From positions 1 to 64,000 of the forward strand of contig JAJZVX010000016.1 in NCBI GenBank assembly GCA_021846985.1: a stretch of 64,000 nucleotides of DNA, given 5' to 3'. The first letter of the stretch is position 1, and every line of letters starts with the position of its first letter. Below, piece by piece: positions 28,222-36,819 of the stretch. The notes below the pieces were generated by a model. That model made no database searches, was not told where the DNA came from, and saw only the letters and a program-made list of their open reading frames with translations. This stretch comes from Acidobacteriota bacterium (GTDB lineage Bacteria > Acidobacteriota > Terriglobia > Terriglobales > Acidobacteriaceae). Made by a program: the position numbers and the translations under genes.

Positions 28222-28474
28222 ACTGTTCGCGCTCCTCTCGCGATGCGGGCCGGAACGAAATCACTCTGACATCCTCTCCGCGATAGGTGTAGATGAGCGT
28301 CAGCACCCTGCCATGAATCACAGCCATCGCAAGATCCATCAACCTGCGTTCGTCTTTGCCGCTGCTCTCATACGTGCATTTGTCGGGATTTTCATAGACA
28401 AGATGGGCATCCTTGAAGTCGAGCCCGTGCTTCTTCAAATGGGACTCCCGCTTTGCCTCGTCCCAAACGAACAC
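28202..28474 (-). CDS. brnT: BrnT family toxin (RelE-like ribonuclease)
   Basis: A 90-residue protein with the BrnT signature: an N-terminal FVWDEAKRESHLKKHGLDFKDA, a central RLMDLAMAVIHGRVLTLIYTYRGE, and the C-terminal VRVISFRPASREEREQY. BrnT toxins are RNases that block translation when free of antitoxin. The start appears to be GTG at 28474, with no ribosome-binding site before it and a -10-like hexamer only 7 bases away. This suggests a leaderless transcript. Composition is lower in GC than flanking housekeeping genes. Confidence 0.88.
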   Translation of the reverse strand: MFVWDEAKRESHLKKHGLDFKDAHLVYENPDKCTYESSGKDERRLMDLAMAVIHGRVLTLIYTYRGEDVRVISFRPASREEREQYEQDSQ

Positions 28475-28509
28475 GATTTAATCGTAGATACAATATATGT
28501 GATCTGCAA
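28473..28509 (-). promoter_or_regulatory. brnTA promoter and operator-like palindrome
   Basis: Reading leftward, TTGCAG (28504-28509) and TACGAT (28481-28486) are exactly 17 bases apart. The perfect palindrome ACGATTTAATCGT (28473-28485) covers most of the -10 and reaches into the brnT GTG. A protein bound there would block both transcription and initiation, as expected for BrnA autorepression. Confidence 0.5.
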
Positions 28510-28643
28510 GCGAAATCTACACGGCCAAAGCTATACGATTCTGCAAATTCCCCATCCCCAGCGCGTCTCCGCCCGCATCTCCGGGCAAACCAGCCTGAAA
28601 ATGTCGACCGGCACTCATCCTGCGCGCTGCTTGGCAAGCCGGG

Positions 28644-29474
28644 TCAGTACCTGGATAGAAAATGCCGGTGCCGCCGCCGCACCACATAATGCCCCACCAG
28701 CCATCCCACCGCGCTTCCCACCAGCACATCCGACGGAAAATGTTCCTGCCCCATCACCCGCGTCAGGCTTACCCCCGTCGCCGCCGAATACACAAAGATC
28801 TGCGTCCACGGCGACCGGTACTCGCCAGCAATCGACGCCGCCGCCGCCCACGCCAGCGTGGCATGCGCTGACGGAAACGACGAGTCCGCGCCCGCGCTCG
28901 ACTGAAAGAATCGTCCCCGCGCGCTGTCCGCCGTCGGCCGCTCGCGCCAGAAGGCCAGCTTCATGGCCTCTTCCACCACCAGGCCGTCCACCAGCGCCTC
29001 GCTGCTCAGGATGCCCGTCTCCCGCGCCTTTTCGTTCTGTTTCAGATGTCCATAGCCGAACAGCGCCACCGGCGCGGCAACCAACCCGCCAATCAGCGCG
29101 TTCGAGGCGTTGATGCTGTCCTGGTTGAAGCTCGCGTTGCTGGAAACCACGTTCCGCATCGCCCGGTGATCGCTCGCAATCGCCGCGCCCGTGGCCAGCG
29201 CCAGCGGCGCCAGCCACAGCGCATCCCGTCCGCGCAGCCGCGCCGGGCTTGTCCAGATGGCGCGCTGATCCTCAAAAACGTGTCGCGGCGAGTTGCGCGC
29301 CGTCACCGCGTCGCGCGCTTGTTGCTGCGGCTGGGGCGCATCCGGCAGCGCCGCTGCTTGCGCGACCGCCGGCCGGCCCGCGCCCGCCAGCAGCGCGACG
29401 CCCAGGATCGCGCCCATCCCGCGCCACAATCCCGGTCTTCTGTCAGAACCTTTTGCTCTTTCTTCCATCGCCAT
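28644..29474 (-). CDS. PAP2-family phosphatase
   Basis: A type 2 phosphatidic acid phosphatase-like enzyme dephosphorylating lipid or isoprenoid phosphates at the membrane. All three motifs are present: KLAFWRERP (172-180), PSAH (201-204) and the R-x5-H-x3-D pattern at Arg239, His245 and Asp249 (RVMGQEHFPSD). An N-terminal hydrophobic segment (about 20-40) could be a signal or anchor. At 276 residues it is typical. It could be an undecaprenyl-diphosphate phosphatase, but substrate cannot be assigned. Confidence 0.88.
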   Translation of the reverse strand: MAMEERAKGSDRRPGLWRGMGAILGVALLAGAGRPAVAQAAALPDAPQPQQQARDAVTARNSPRHVFEDQRAIWTSPARLRGRDALWLAPLALATGAAIASDHRAMRNVVSSNASFNQDSINASNALIGGLVAAPVALFGYGHLKQNEKARETGILSSEALVDGLVVEEAMKLAFWRERPTADSARGRFFQSSAGADSSFPSAHATLAWAAAASIAGEYRSPWTQIFVYSAATGVSLTRVMGQEHFPSDVLVGSAVGWLVGHYVVRRRHRHFLSRY

Positions 29475-29499
29475 CCTGCCGCCGCGGCGCCATGCGCCT

Positions 29500-30021
29500 T
29501 CATCCCCGGCCTTGTTCCTTCAGAAAGACCTCCACGTAATCCAGGTAGTTTCTGGCGTATTCCAGAATCAGCTCCCGGTCCTTTTCGCCCAGTTCACGCC
29601 GCATCTTGGCCGGAACCCCCGCCCACAGCGTCCGCGGCGGCACTATCGTCCCTTCCGGCACCACTGCCCCCGCCGCGATAATGCAGCCCGTGCCAACGCG
29701 GGCGCCGTTCAGCACCCTCGCGCCCATCCCGATCACCACCTCGTCTTCCACCACACATCCATGCACCGTGGCGTTATGCCCGATCGTCACCCAGTCGCCC
29801 ACCATCACCGGGTACTTGTAGCGCTGCCCGTGCAGCACCGCGCAATCCTGCACATTCGAGTTCGCCCCCACCCGGATTGCGTTCACGTCCCCGCGCAGCA
29901 CCGCGTTCATCCATGCCGACGACCGCTCTCCCATCGTCACATCACCGATCAGTTGTGCCGAAACATCGATGTAGCAACTGGCCGGGGCCTGCGGATACCG
30001 CCCCTGGTAACTACGCATCAT
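29500..30021 (-). CDS. gamma-carbonic anhydrase family protein
   Basis: A left-handed beta-helix protein of hexapeptide repeats (RSSAWMNAVLRGDVNAIRVG, through IGMGARVLNGARVGTGCIIAAG). The histidines that bind the metal in gamma-carbonic anhydrases are seen in VLHGQ and GHNATVHGC. At 173 residues it fits the YrdA/PaaY/CaiE-like short group, so carbonic anhydrase activity is not certain. The ATG at 30021 follows GAGGAGGAG; upstream in-frame codons are unlikely. It ends 25 bases before the PAP2 gene, so the two are probably cotranscribed. Confidence 0.88.
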   Translation of the reverse strand: MMRSYQGRYPQAPASCYIDVSAQLIGDVTMGERSSAWMNAVLRGDVNAIRVGANSNVQDCAVLHGQRYKYPVMVGDWVTIGHNATVHGCVVEDEVVIGMGARVLNGARVGTGCIIAAGAVVPEGTIVPPRTLWAGVPAKMRRELGEKDRELILEYARNYLDYVEVFLKEQGRG

Positions 30022-30216
30022 CTGTCGTCTCCTCCTCGCGGGCTGCATCTCTCCCGCCGCCGGCTTCCCCGGCGTTTTCTCATGAGTCTAGTCCATCCGG
30101 CCCGCCGCCCTTTCGCTGCGTCTTGCCTTTTGCCTGCCGGCATGGCCTTTTCTGGCCCCGCCCCCACCCGGCAGGCCCAATACGGCGCCGCTTCCGCCCG
30201 CAATGCCGCCCCGCCA

Positions 30217-30246
30217 TTACCCAATCCCCGGCAATTCCAGTATCAT
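30217..30246 (+). promoter_or_regulatory. candidate rpsU promoter
   Basis: TTACCC (30217-30222) and TATCAT (30241-30246) are 18 bases apart and 38 bases upstream of the TTG start chosen for rpsU. The -10 is good and the -35 is weak. Confidence 0.3.
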
Positions 30247-30283
30247 GAAAAGTGCCCGTTGGCAGGTTGGGAGGTGGGTTCGG

Positions 30284-30481
30284 TTGGCTGAAGTTCGTGT
30301 CCAGGAGGGGGAACCCCTCGAAAACGCGTTGCGCCGGTTCAAGCGCAAGGTCCAGCAGGAGGACATCATCAAGGAAGTCAAGCGTCACTCCTACTACCTG
30401 AAGCCCGGCGAAAAAAAACGCGTCAAGGCCGCTCTGGCCCGCAAGCGCAATCGCAAAAAGGCTCGCAAGGAACAGGAATAA
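30284..30481 (+). CDS. rpsU: 30S ribosomal protein S21
   Basis: A small, very basic ribosomal protein near the 3' end of 16S rRNA that helps initiation. The conserved core is EPLENALRRFKRKVQQEDII and KEVKRHSYYLKPGEKKR, followed by a Lys/Arg-rich tail. The TTG at 30284 is chosen because a strong GGGAGGTGGG lies upstream and the protein then starts (M)AEVRVQEGE at the family's usual 65 residues. An ATG at 30245 would add 13 unusual residues. T-runs follow the stop, without a clear hairpin. Confidence 0.93.
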   Translation: MAEVRVQEGEPLENALRRFKRKVQQEDIIKEVKRHSYYLKPGEKKRVKAALARKRNRKKARKEQE

Positions 30482-30754
30482 ATCCGTTTTTAGAGCCGTT
30501 TTTTTTGACACCCAGGCGCGGCGGAAAGCAACTTCCCCGGGAAGAAGCGATCCGCCGCTTCCTTTTTGCCTTTTTTCAGGAGAAAACCTCTCCAGCCCTC
30601 CAGCGCTCACGCGCGGAGGAGTCCCGGATTGGCGGTCCGCACGCGGAATCCTGCGAACAATCCGCACGCGCTGCGCTCTTACCCCGGATGCGCACCGCGC
30701 CTGGAGCGATGAATTTCGTTTCTTACGGCTGACGGCAACATCTCTTTCGCTGCG

Positions 30755-31900
30755 TTAGCTCTTTGCCCGCTTGTAAAACGGAATCGCCGTCTGCCTGGCC
30801 CGCACGCGGTTGCCGCGCACCTCCACCAGCACTTCCTCGCCGCTTGCCGCCACGGCCGCCGGCACCAGCGCAAAGGCGATATTCGACTTGAGGAACGGCG
30901 CCGGCGAGCCGGAGGTGATCCGCCCGATGGCTTCCCCCGCAAGCGAAAGCACGGGGTAGCCGTCGCGTCCGATCCCCCGCTCCACCATCTCCAAACCCAC
31001 AATCTTTCGCTTTGGCCCGCCGGCCGCCTTCACCCCCAGCAGCGCGTCCCGCCCAATAAACGGGCCCTTCTCCAGCTTCAGCCAGCGATCCACAGGCGAC
31101 TCCAGCACATGGATCGACTCGGATATCTCGTGTCCGTAGAGCGGCATCCCCGCCTCGAGCCGAAGCGTGTTGCGCGCCCCCAGGCCGCACGGCCTGATGC
31201 CGAACTCGGCGCCCGCCTCCAGCAGCGCGTTCCACACCTTCACCGCCGTTGCCTCGTCTGGCGGCAGGTACACCTCGAACCCGTCCTCGCCCGAGTAACC
31301 CGTGCGCGCTATCAGAACATCGGGAATTCCGCACACCTCTCCCGAGGTGAACCAATAATTCCGGATGGCGCCCAAGTCCACCGGGGTGAGCTTTTGCAGC
31401 GTGGCAAGCGCCCGCGGTCCCTGCACGGCCAGTTGTGAATAGCGGCTCGACTCGTCGCCGATCTCCACCCCGGGCCACGCGCCCACCTGCTGGCGGATCC
31501 AGGCAATATCCTTGTCCTTGGTCCCCGCGTTTACCACGAGCAGATAGTCGCCCTCGTTCATCCGGTGCACCAGGATGTCGTCCACGAAGGTTCCCTCCGG
31601 CGTCAGCAGCGCCGAGTAGTGCGCCTGCCCATCCTTGAGCCGGCTCGCGTCATTCATGGCGATCTGCTGCACCGCTGCCAGCGCTCCTGGGCCGCGGAAG
31701 CGAATCTCGCCCATGTGGCTCACGTCAAACAGCCCCACACCGGTGCGCACCGCCATGTGTTCGGCAATCAGCCCGCCGCCCGGGCCCGGATACTCGACCG
31801 GCATCTCCCATCCGCCAAAATCCACCATGCGGGCCTTGAGCGTGCGGTGCGTGGCGTTCAGCGCCGTCTTTTTCAGCGGTGCTTCGGCAAGCGTCGTCAT
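30755..31900 (-). CDS. gcvT: aminomethyltransferase (glycine cleavage T protein)
   Basis: Transfers the methylene group of lipoyl-bound aminomethyl to tetrahydrofolate and releases ammonia. The folate-binding fold is marked by MVDFGGWEMPVEYPG, LFDVSHMGEIRFRG, RTGYSGEDGFEVYLP and GLGARNTLRLEAGMPLYGHE. At 381 residues it is full length. The start at 31900 follows AAGGAA; an earlier in-frame ATG at 31948 lacks one. Its partners gcvH and gcvPA lie 30 kb away, which is unusual. Confidence 0.94.
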   Translation of the reverse strand: MTTLAEAPLKKTALNATHRTLKARMVDFGGWEMPVEYPGPGGGLIAEHMAVRTGVGLFDVSHMGEIRFRGPGALAAVQQIAMNDASRLKDGQAHYSALLTPEGTFVDDILVHRMNEGDYLLVVNAGTKDKDIAWIRQQVGAWPGVEIGDESSRYSQLAVQGPRALATLQKLTPVDLGAIRNYWFTSGEVCGIPDVLIARTGYSGEDGFEVYLPPDEATAVKVWNALLEAGAEFGIRPCGLGARNTLRLEAGMPLYGHEISESIHVLESPVDRWLKLEKGPFIGRDALLGVKAAGGPKRKIVGLEMVERGIGRDGYPVLSLAGEAIGRITSGSPAPFLKSNIAFALVPAAVAASGEEVLVEVRGNRVRARQTAIPFYKRAKS

Positions 31901-32013
31901 TTCTGTTCCTTTCCAACCCCGTTTTAGTACCCTGCATACGATAGGCACAGAGTCGCGGCCGGGTCAATCGCCGCTCCTGGCTCCGCGCCATTCTCGAAAC
32001 GCGGAGACTCGCC

Positions 32014-32184
32014 ATGAATCAGGTCCGCGGAATCCTGCTGCTCGCGGCCGGTGTCTTTGCCCTTGTCCGCGGCTGGCAACTGCACCATGGCTCCATGGCT
32101 GTTTGGGCCTGGGTTCTTGGTTTCGTGGCTATCGCCCTCGGCATTTGGCGCATCACGCGCAAGCCGCCGCATCCGTTGAACTAA
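32014..32184 (+). CDS. small two-helix membrane protein
   Basis: A 56-residue frame with two hydrophobic stretches (about 6-18 and 30-46) joined by GWQLHHGS, ending in a basic tail. GGAG sits 8 bases before the ATG and a strong hairpin terminator overlaps the stop codon, both supporting a genuine small gene. It is divergent from gcvT. No family was recognised. Confidence 0.55.
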   Translation: MNQVRGILLLAAGVFALVRGWQLHHGSMAVWAWVLGFVAIALGIWRITRKPPHPLN

Positions 32185-32206
32185 GCCCCCTCCTTCCGGG
32201 GGCTTT
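32183..32206 (+). terminator. Rho-independent-like terminator
   Basis: The 8-base arms AAGCCCCC and GGGGGCTT enclose a 7-base loop and are followed by TCTGG. The hairpin begins inside the stop codon of the 56-residue membrane protein gene. Confidence 0.65.
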
Positions 32207-32430
32207 CTGGCCCTGCCCTTTGCCTCATCGGTTCGCTGCCGGGTTTGTCTTGCCGGCGCCGATTTCGCTCTTGCCTTGCCACTACGATCTGCGGTACAAC
32301 GCACTCGACTGCGCTGCCTCGTCCGGCCGGCTTTTCCCGCAAAGGAATCCTCCGGGGGGGCAGGCTGGGTTACCGGCGCCGCCCTTGCCGGCCAGACTGA
32401 CCCGGGCAGCGCCAGAGTGAGGAGGATCGT

Positions 32431-32637
32431 ATGTTTATCGCGGATCCAATCGCCCTGCTGCCGGCAGCCTTTTCCTCAACATGGCTCTTCCTGGCCTCGC
32501 TGTCCGCCTCCACCCTTGTCTGGGGCATGCTGGCCATCGTCTCCGCCGGTGCGCTCCTCTGGTCTTTGGTCTGGAGCCGTCACGTACAGCCGCCCCAACC
32601 GCACAAAAGACCACGCCTTCCCAGACTTCACCCGTGA
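32431..32637 (+). CDS. small membrane protein, unknown
   Basis: A 68-residue protein with hydrophobic segments at about 13-30 and 29-48 and a Pro/Arg/His-rich tail. GAGGAGG lies at an ideal distance from the ATG, the main support for a real gene. It converges on a two-TM protein gene. No homologous family was recognised. Confidence 0.5.
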   Translation: MFIADPIALLPAAFSSTWLFLASLSASTLVWGMLAIVSAGALLWSLVWSRHVQPPQPHKRPRLPRLHP

Positions 32638-32723
32638 GCCGCCAAAGGCCTTCGCTTCCTCCCGGTGAAGCGCGAAGAACGAACGGTGACCTGCCGCCCG
32701 GAAAGAAAGCGAGAGATGGTTCC

Positions 32724-33137
32724 TCACTTCTTTCGCGCCCGCCAGAAGGAGGTTACGCCCAGGTAGAGAAACACCACGACCACCCCCAGCGTGAGCAGAA
32801 ACATCCGATGTTCCGGTCCGTGCTCCCAACTGGCCCGCATGCGCCACAGGTTGGGCGCAAACACAATCACCGGCAGCAGGAAGAAAACGCCGGTAACCTC
32901 AAGCCACACAATGCTTCCCACGCGCCGGAAGGGTTTCAGAAATCCACCAACCCCCCGGGCCACATTCTTGCTCGTGAGCCCAGCGGCTTGTCCGGCCGCG
33001 CGGCTCTGCGCGGTGGTGGGCATGGCCACGCGTGGCAGGCTGGCCGCCGCATGCGATCCCGCCAGCCGCCGACCGGCTACCCGGCCTGCAACCCGCAGCC
33101 CGATGCCCATCACCCGCCCTATGACGTAGGGTTTCAT
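32724..33137 (-). CDS. hypothetical membrane protein with two C-terminal helices
   Basis: A 137-residue protein. The first 75 residues are basic and Ala/Arg-rich. Two hydrophobic helices follow, around VGSIVWLEVTGVFFLLPVIV and FLLTLGVVVVFLYLGVTSF, ending in FWRARKK. The start at 33137 is chosen because residues encoded further upstream are not membrane- or protein-like. No family was recognised. It is divergent from a small acidic gene. Confidence 0.6.
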   Translation of the reverse strand: MKPYVIGRVMGIGLRVAGRVAGRRLAGSHAAASLPRVAMPTTAQSRAAGQAAGLTSKNVARGVGGFLKPFRRVGSIVWLEVTGVFFLLPVIVFAPNLWRMRASWEHGPEHRMFLLTLGVVVVFLYLGVTSFWRARKK

Positions 33138-33299
33138 CTCGCTTATGATGGTAGCAGCGACGTTGCGAAAACGGCTGCAATCACGCCATTTTGGCTGATG
33201 GTTCGTTGCCCCGTTCCGCCGCCGGAAGTAACGTAGATCAATCGAAAGCCGCTTCCCGCGCATATTCCAGGCGCTGGCCGCCGCTCCCGGAGGTTTTCT

Positions 33300-33653
33300 A
33301 TGACATCGCGCCTGCGTGAGTTGATTCAGCAACTGGGAGAGGCCATCCACGAGTCAGTGGTCGAAAGCGAGCAGATCGCCGGCGTGGTCCAGAACATCCG
33401 TCAATACGGCTTCGATGTTCTCCTCATGCTCGAAGCCACCATCGGCCTCAACGAAGTCTCCTCAAAAGACACCCCCCATGATGCCGACGAAGAGCCCTCT
33501 CAGGAGCCCGCCCAGGACTCGCCCTTTACCCAGAACGATCTCCACTTCCTCCGCTCCCTGCGCATCTCGGTGCAAGGCGAGGGAGAAGAAGGCAGACACA
33601 ACATCTCCGGCGAAGGCGATCACCAAGACCGCGGCGGCTCGGAAGCCTCCTGA
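33300..33653 (+). CDS. small acidic hypothetical protein
   Basis: A 117-residue protein. A helical N-terminal half (RLRELIQQLGEAIHESVVES, then VQNIRQYGFDVLLMLEATIG) is followed by a disordered Glu/Asp/Ser-rich half. CGGAGG precedes the ATG. There is no recognised family and no membrane segment. It converges on the CocE-like hydrolase, which ends 84 bases away. Confidence 0.55.
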   Translation: MTSRLRELIQQLGEAIHESVVESEQIAGVVQNIRQYGFDVLLMLEATIGLNEVSSKDTPHDADEEPSQEPAQDSPFTQNDLHFLRSLRISVQGEGEEGRHNISGEGDHQDRGGSEAS

Positions 33654-33737
33654 TTCGCCCGCCTCTTGCGCGGCGACACCGGCGGAAGAGCCCGTTTATG
33701 GCTCTCCGCGCCTCCCTTTGGCCTTCATGCCAAATTG

Positions 33738-35522
33738 CTACCGGGGCATCACCGGCAGCACCAGCGCGCTGGGATGCGTGTGATCGTGGACGATGATGTT
33801 GGCGGCCTGGACGAAGGCGGAGCTGGTGGCGCCGTCCTTGCCGGTATTCAGGTTGCGGTCGAAGCGGGGGAAGTTGCTGCTGGATACCTCCAGCCGGATG
33901 CGGTGGCCTTTGAGGAAGACGTTGCCGGTGGACCACATATCAATGGTGAAGTGATAGACGGCGCCGGGCTTGAGCAGCCTGGGCTCGCGGGTGGATTCCC
34001 GATAGCGGGCGCGGACGATGCCCTCGGTAAGGTTGCGGGCAAAGCCGTCCGGAGACACGTCAACCAGCTTGGCGGTGAAATCGGTATCGACGGCGGAGGA
34101 TTTGGCCCACAGGTCGAGACTGACCGGGCCGATGACCTCAAGGCTCTCCTCCAGAGGGGGCGTGGAGTAGACAAGCACGTCGCGGCGGGTTTCCACCTCG
34201 GCCTGGTTGCGGGGGCCGGGCTCAAGGTGAAGCGTGTCGCAGCAGAGCGGGCCACCCACGGTGGGCACGGGATGGGCAGGATCGTAGACGAATGAATCGT
34301 CCGGCTCGGAATAGGCGCTCACGCGCGAAAGCCAGCCGTCGCCCTTGGCGGTGTTGGCGCGGCCGGCGGAGTGGAGATAGAAACGGGTGGGCTGGGCGCG
34401 CTCCACCGGCCAGGAGTCCTCGTCGCGCCACGCGTTGACGCCCATAACGAAGAGGCGGACAGGCTTGGGGCCCGCGAAGCGGTTCTGCTTGCCCTTGAAG
34501 AGGTAGTCGTACCAGTCAAGGGTGATGGCGTTCTCGTCGTACTCCGCGGCGGCCGGGCCGAAATCGACATCGCCGATCTTGCGGCCTGTGCCGGCATGGC
34601 CGCCAATCGTAATGAGTAAACGCTGGCCCTGGCGGGCTTCTTCGGTGCCGGCGTGGGCCTTCATGCCCACGTAGTTGCGCAGCGAGCCGCCCTGGAAGAT
34701 GTCGTACCAGGCGGCAACCGTAAGGGCGGGAACGCGGATCTGGCTGTACTGCTCCTCAATCGACCACTGCCGCCAGTAGTCGTCATAAGAGGGATGGGCA
34801 AGCCAGTCGAGAAAGTAGGGCGCAAGCTTGCGGGTGAGGTTCGAGGAGCCGGGAGCAACTTCAAGGTTGAAGAGCGGAAAGTCGCGGAGGGGCAGAACCT
34901 GGCTGCCGGTCAGGGCGTTGGTGGCCTGGCGCACGGCGCGATTGAAAGTGTCCTGCGCCAGACCGGCGGTCCAGGACTCGTCGAACCACTGCTCGAAGGC
35001 GCCGCCCTGGTAGGTCCAGTTTTCGTGGTAGTTGCTGGCAGTGACGACGGGACAGATGCCGGCCAGATGGGGCGGATGGCCAATGGCGGCAAGCATCTGG
35101 GTGGCGCCGACGTAGGAACCACCGAACATGCCTACGCGGCCGTCGGCGTGGGGAAGCGAGGCCGCCCACTCCACGGTGTCGTAGCCGTCCTGGGTTTCGT
35201 ACTTGAACGGATACCACTCGCCGCCGGAGGTGTAGCGGCCGCGCACATCCTGCACCACGACCAGATAGCCGCGAGCGGCGGCCTGCCGGGCAAACTCCGC
35301 GGTGTTGTCCTTGTTATAGGGCGTGCGCTGGAGCAGGACAGGGAACGTGCCTTCGCCGGCAGGTCGATAGATGTCGGCGCGAAGCGTGACGCCGTCGCGG
35401 GTCTGCATGGCCACGCCGTGCTCAATGACGATGTGGGTGGTGTCCTGCACCTGGGCAAGCGTGAGGCCGCCGGGCAGCAGCAGGGTGGCAAGAGCGATCA
35501 GGCAAAGCGATGATTTGTGCAT
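33738..35522 (-). CDS. secreted CocE/NonD family hydrolase
   Basis: An alpha/beta hydrolase of the X-Pro dipeptidyl-peptidase (S15)/cocaine esterase family. Residues 1-24 are a signal peptide (LCLIALATLLLPGGLTLAQ). The nucleophile Ser136 is in MFGGSYVGATQ, with the oxyanion-loop Tyr nearby (RTPYNKD). IGGHAGTGR is the likely region of the catalytic His. The C-terminal 230 residues form the expected jelly-roll (VIGPVSLDLWAKSSAVDTDF). The length of 594 residues is typical. GGAGGAG precedes the ATG. It probably acts on peptides or esters outside the cytoplasm; the substrate is unknown. Confidence 0.9.
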   Translation of the reverse strand: MHKSSLCLIALATLLLPGGLTLAQVQDTTHIVIEHGVAMQTRDGVTLRADIYRPAGEGTFPVLLQRTPYNKDNTAEFARQAAARGYLVVVQDVRGRYTSGGEWYPFKYETQDGYDTVEWAASLPHADGRVGMFGGSYVGATQMLAAIGHPPHLAGICPVVTASNYHENWTYQGGAFEQWFDESWTAGLAQDTFNRAVRQATNALTGSQVLPLRDFPLFNLEVAPGSSNLTRKLAPYFLDWLAHPSYDDYWRQWSIEEQYSQIRVPALTVAAWYDIFQGGSLRNYVGMKAHAGTEEARQGQRLLITIGGHAGTGRKIGDVDFGPAAAEYDENAITLDWYDYLFKGKQNRFAGPKPVRLFVMGVNAWRDEDSWPVERAQPTRFYLHSAGRANTAKGDGWLSRVSAYSEPDDSFVYDPAHPVPTVGGPLCCDTLHLEPGPRNQAEVETRRDVLVYSTPPLEESLEVIGPVSLDLWAKSSAVDTDFTAKLVDVSPDGFARNLTEGIVRARYRESTREPRLLKPGAVYHFTIDMWSTGNVFLKGHRIRLEVSSSNFPRFDRNLNTGKDGATSSAFVQAANIIVHDHTHPSALVLPVMPR

Positions 35523-35613
35523 GGCGGCGCGGTCTCCTCCGGCGGCAATCCCCGGACTCATTGTAACGAGGGCGCGCCGGGGCCCGCGCAGAGCAGGCTT
35601 GGCGCGGGATCGC

Positions 35614-36819
35614 TTACATGCCGCCGGCGCCGAGCAGGATGCCAATACCGTAGGTGACGGCGCCCTCGAGAGCGCCGACGATGGTCATTTCAAGGCCGGA
35701 GGACCACCAGGAGCGGACGGTAATGAGGCTTTTGGCGGCGCCAACAGCAAAGTGGGCAGCCAGCGAGACGATAGCCGCGGCAACAACCGCGGCAACGCCG
35801 TGCAGAAAGAAAAACGGGATGACGGGAATGATGGCGCCGACGGCGGTGGAGAGAGCCCCGGAGCTGGCCGAGGTGATGGGGTTCGAGAGCGCCTCCTCGG
35901 TGGCGCCCAGCCGCTCGTTGGCCAACACGCGCAACATCTGCTCCGGGTCGTTGGCGATGTGGTTGACCATGCGGTCGGCGTCGGCCTCGGGCAGGCCTTT
36001 GACCTGGTAGTAGAGCGAGAGCAGCTCGCGGGCCTCGGGGCCGTTCATGCGAATGGCTTCGCGTTCGCGAGCCAGTTCGGCGTCGTAGATTTCGCGCTGG
36101 CTTTTGGCGGCCAGGTAGGCGCCGGAACCCATCGAGAGGGCGGAGGCGATCATGCCGGAGATACCGGCGAGCAGAACGTACTTGGGGTTGCCGGCGGTGG
36201 CGCCGGCGACGCCGGAAACGATGCCGAAGATGGCGCCCAGGCCGTCGTTGACGCCGTAGATGGCATCGCCAATCCAGGCGCCGGGCTGCTTGCGGCCGTT
36301 GTTGCGCTTGGCCAGCAGTTCGTCGAGCACCGCCTGGGGGTCGATTTTGGGGATGCCGGCAGGGGCCTGATAGTGGCCGCGCAAAAGCGATCCCAGCTCG
36401 CGATAGTGGTCCTTCTCGTCCTCGATGACGTGATCGAGGATGGCGATGGAGCCCGCGTCGCCCAGCTCTTTCAATTGGGAACCATAGCTGGCGATGTGGC
36501 GGCTTTCCTCGATTTCCAGGCGGCGCAGAGCCATGCGAACGCCGCCGGCGCGGTTCGCCAGAGAGTTGGCTTCGCCGCCGGGGTTGCCGTGATAGACGGG
36601 CTCCGGTCCGCCCAACTCCTGGATGCGGCCGGCCCAGAGGGCGGCGTGCTCCAGCTCGGCCTGAGCCAAATGACGGAGCACCTGGGCGCGAACGGGATCG
36701 CTGTCGCGGTCGGCCAGGGTCTGGTAGGTGTGGTAACCCTCCATCTCCGCTTGCCAGTTGCCGTCCAGAGCTGCAAGAACCTTCTTTAATTTGGCGCCGC
36801 TTAACGTCGCTGTGGACAT
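35614..36819 (-). CDS. MbfA-like ferritin-VIT1 fusion (membrane iron exporter)
   Basis: A 401-residue fusion. Residues about 10-150 form a rubrerythrin/ferritin-like di-iron domain, with Glu25, Glu55 and His58 (AELEHAAL), Glu104/Glu105 and His108 (EIEESRHIAS), and Glu135/His138 (EDEKDHYRE). Residues about 180-401 are a VIT1/CCC1-type transporter with about five membrane helices (IYGVNDGLGAIFGIVSG, and MIASALSMGSGAYLAAKSQ). The architecture matches MbfA, an inner-membrane iron exporter of some proteobacteria. The start at 36819 follows GAGAGG. A much longer in-frame extension upstream is an artefact of GC-rich sequence. It is divergent from the sugar transporter gene. Confidence 0.88.
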   Translation of the reverse strand: MSTATLSGAKLKKVLAALDGNWQAEMEGYHTYQTLADRDSDPVRAQVLRHLAQAELEHAALWAGRIQELGGPEPVYHGNPGGEANSLANRAGGVRMALRRLEIEESRHIASYGSQLKELGDAGSIAILDHVIEDEKDHYRELGSLLRGHYQAPAGIPKIDPQAVLDELLAKRNNGRKQPGAWIGDAIYGVNDGLGAIFGIVSGVAGATAGNPKYVLLAGISGMIASALSMGSGAYLAAKSQREIYDAELAREREAIRMNGPEARELLSLYYQVKGLPEADADRMVNHIANDPEQMLRVLANERLGATEEALSNPITSASSGALSTAVGAIIPVIPFFFLHGVAAVVAAAIVSLAAHFAVGAAKSLITVRSWWSSGLEMTIVGALEGAVTYGIGILLGAGGM

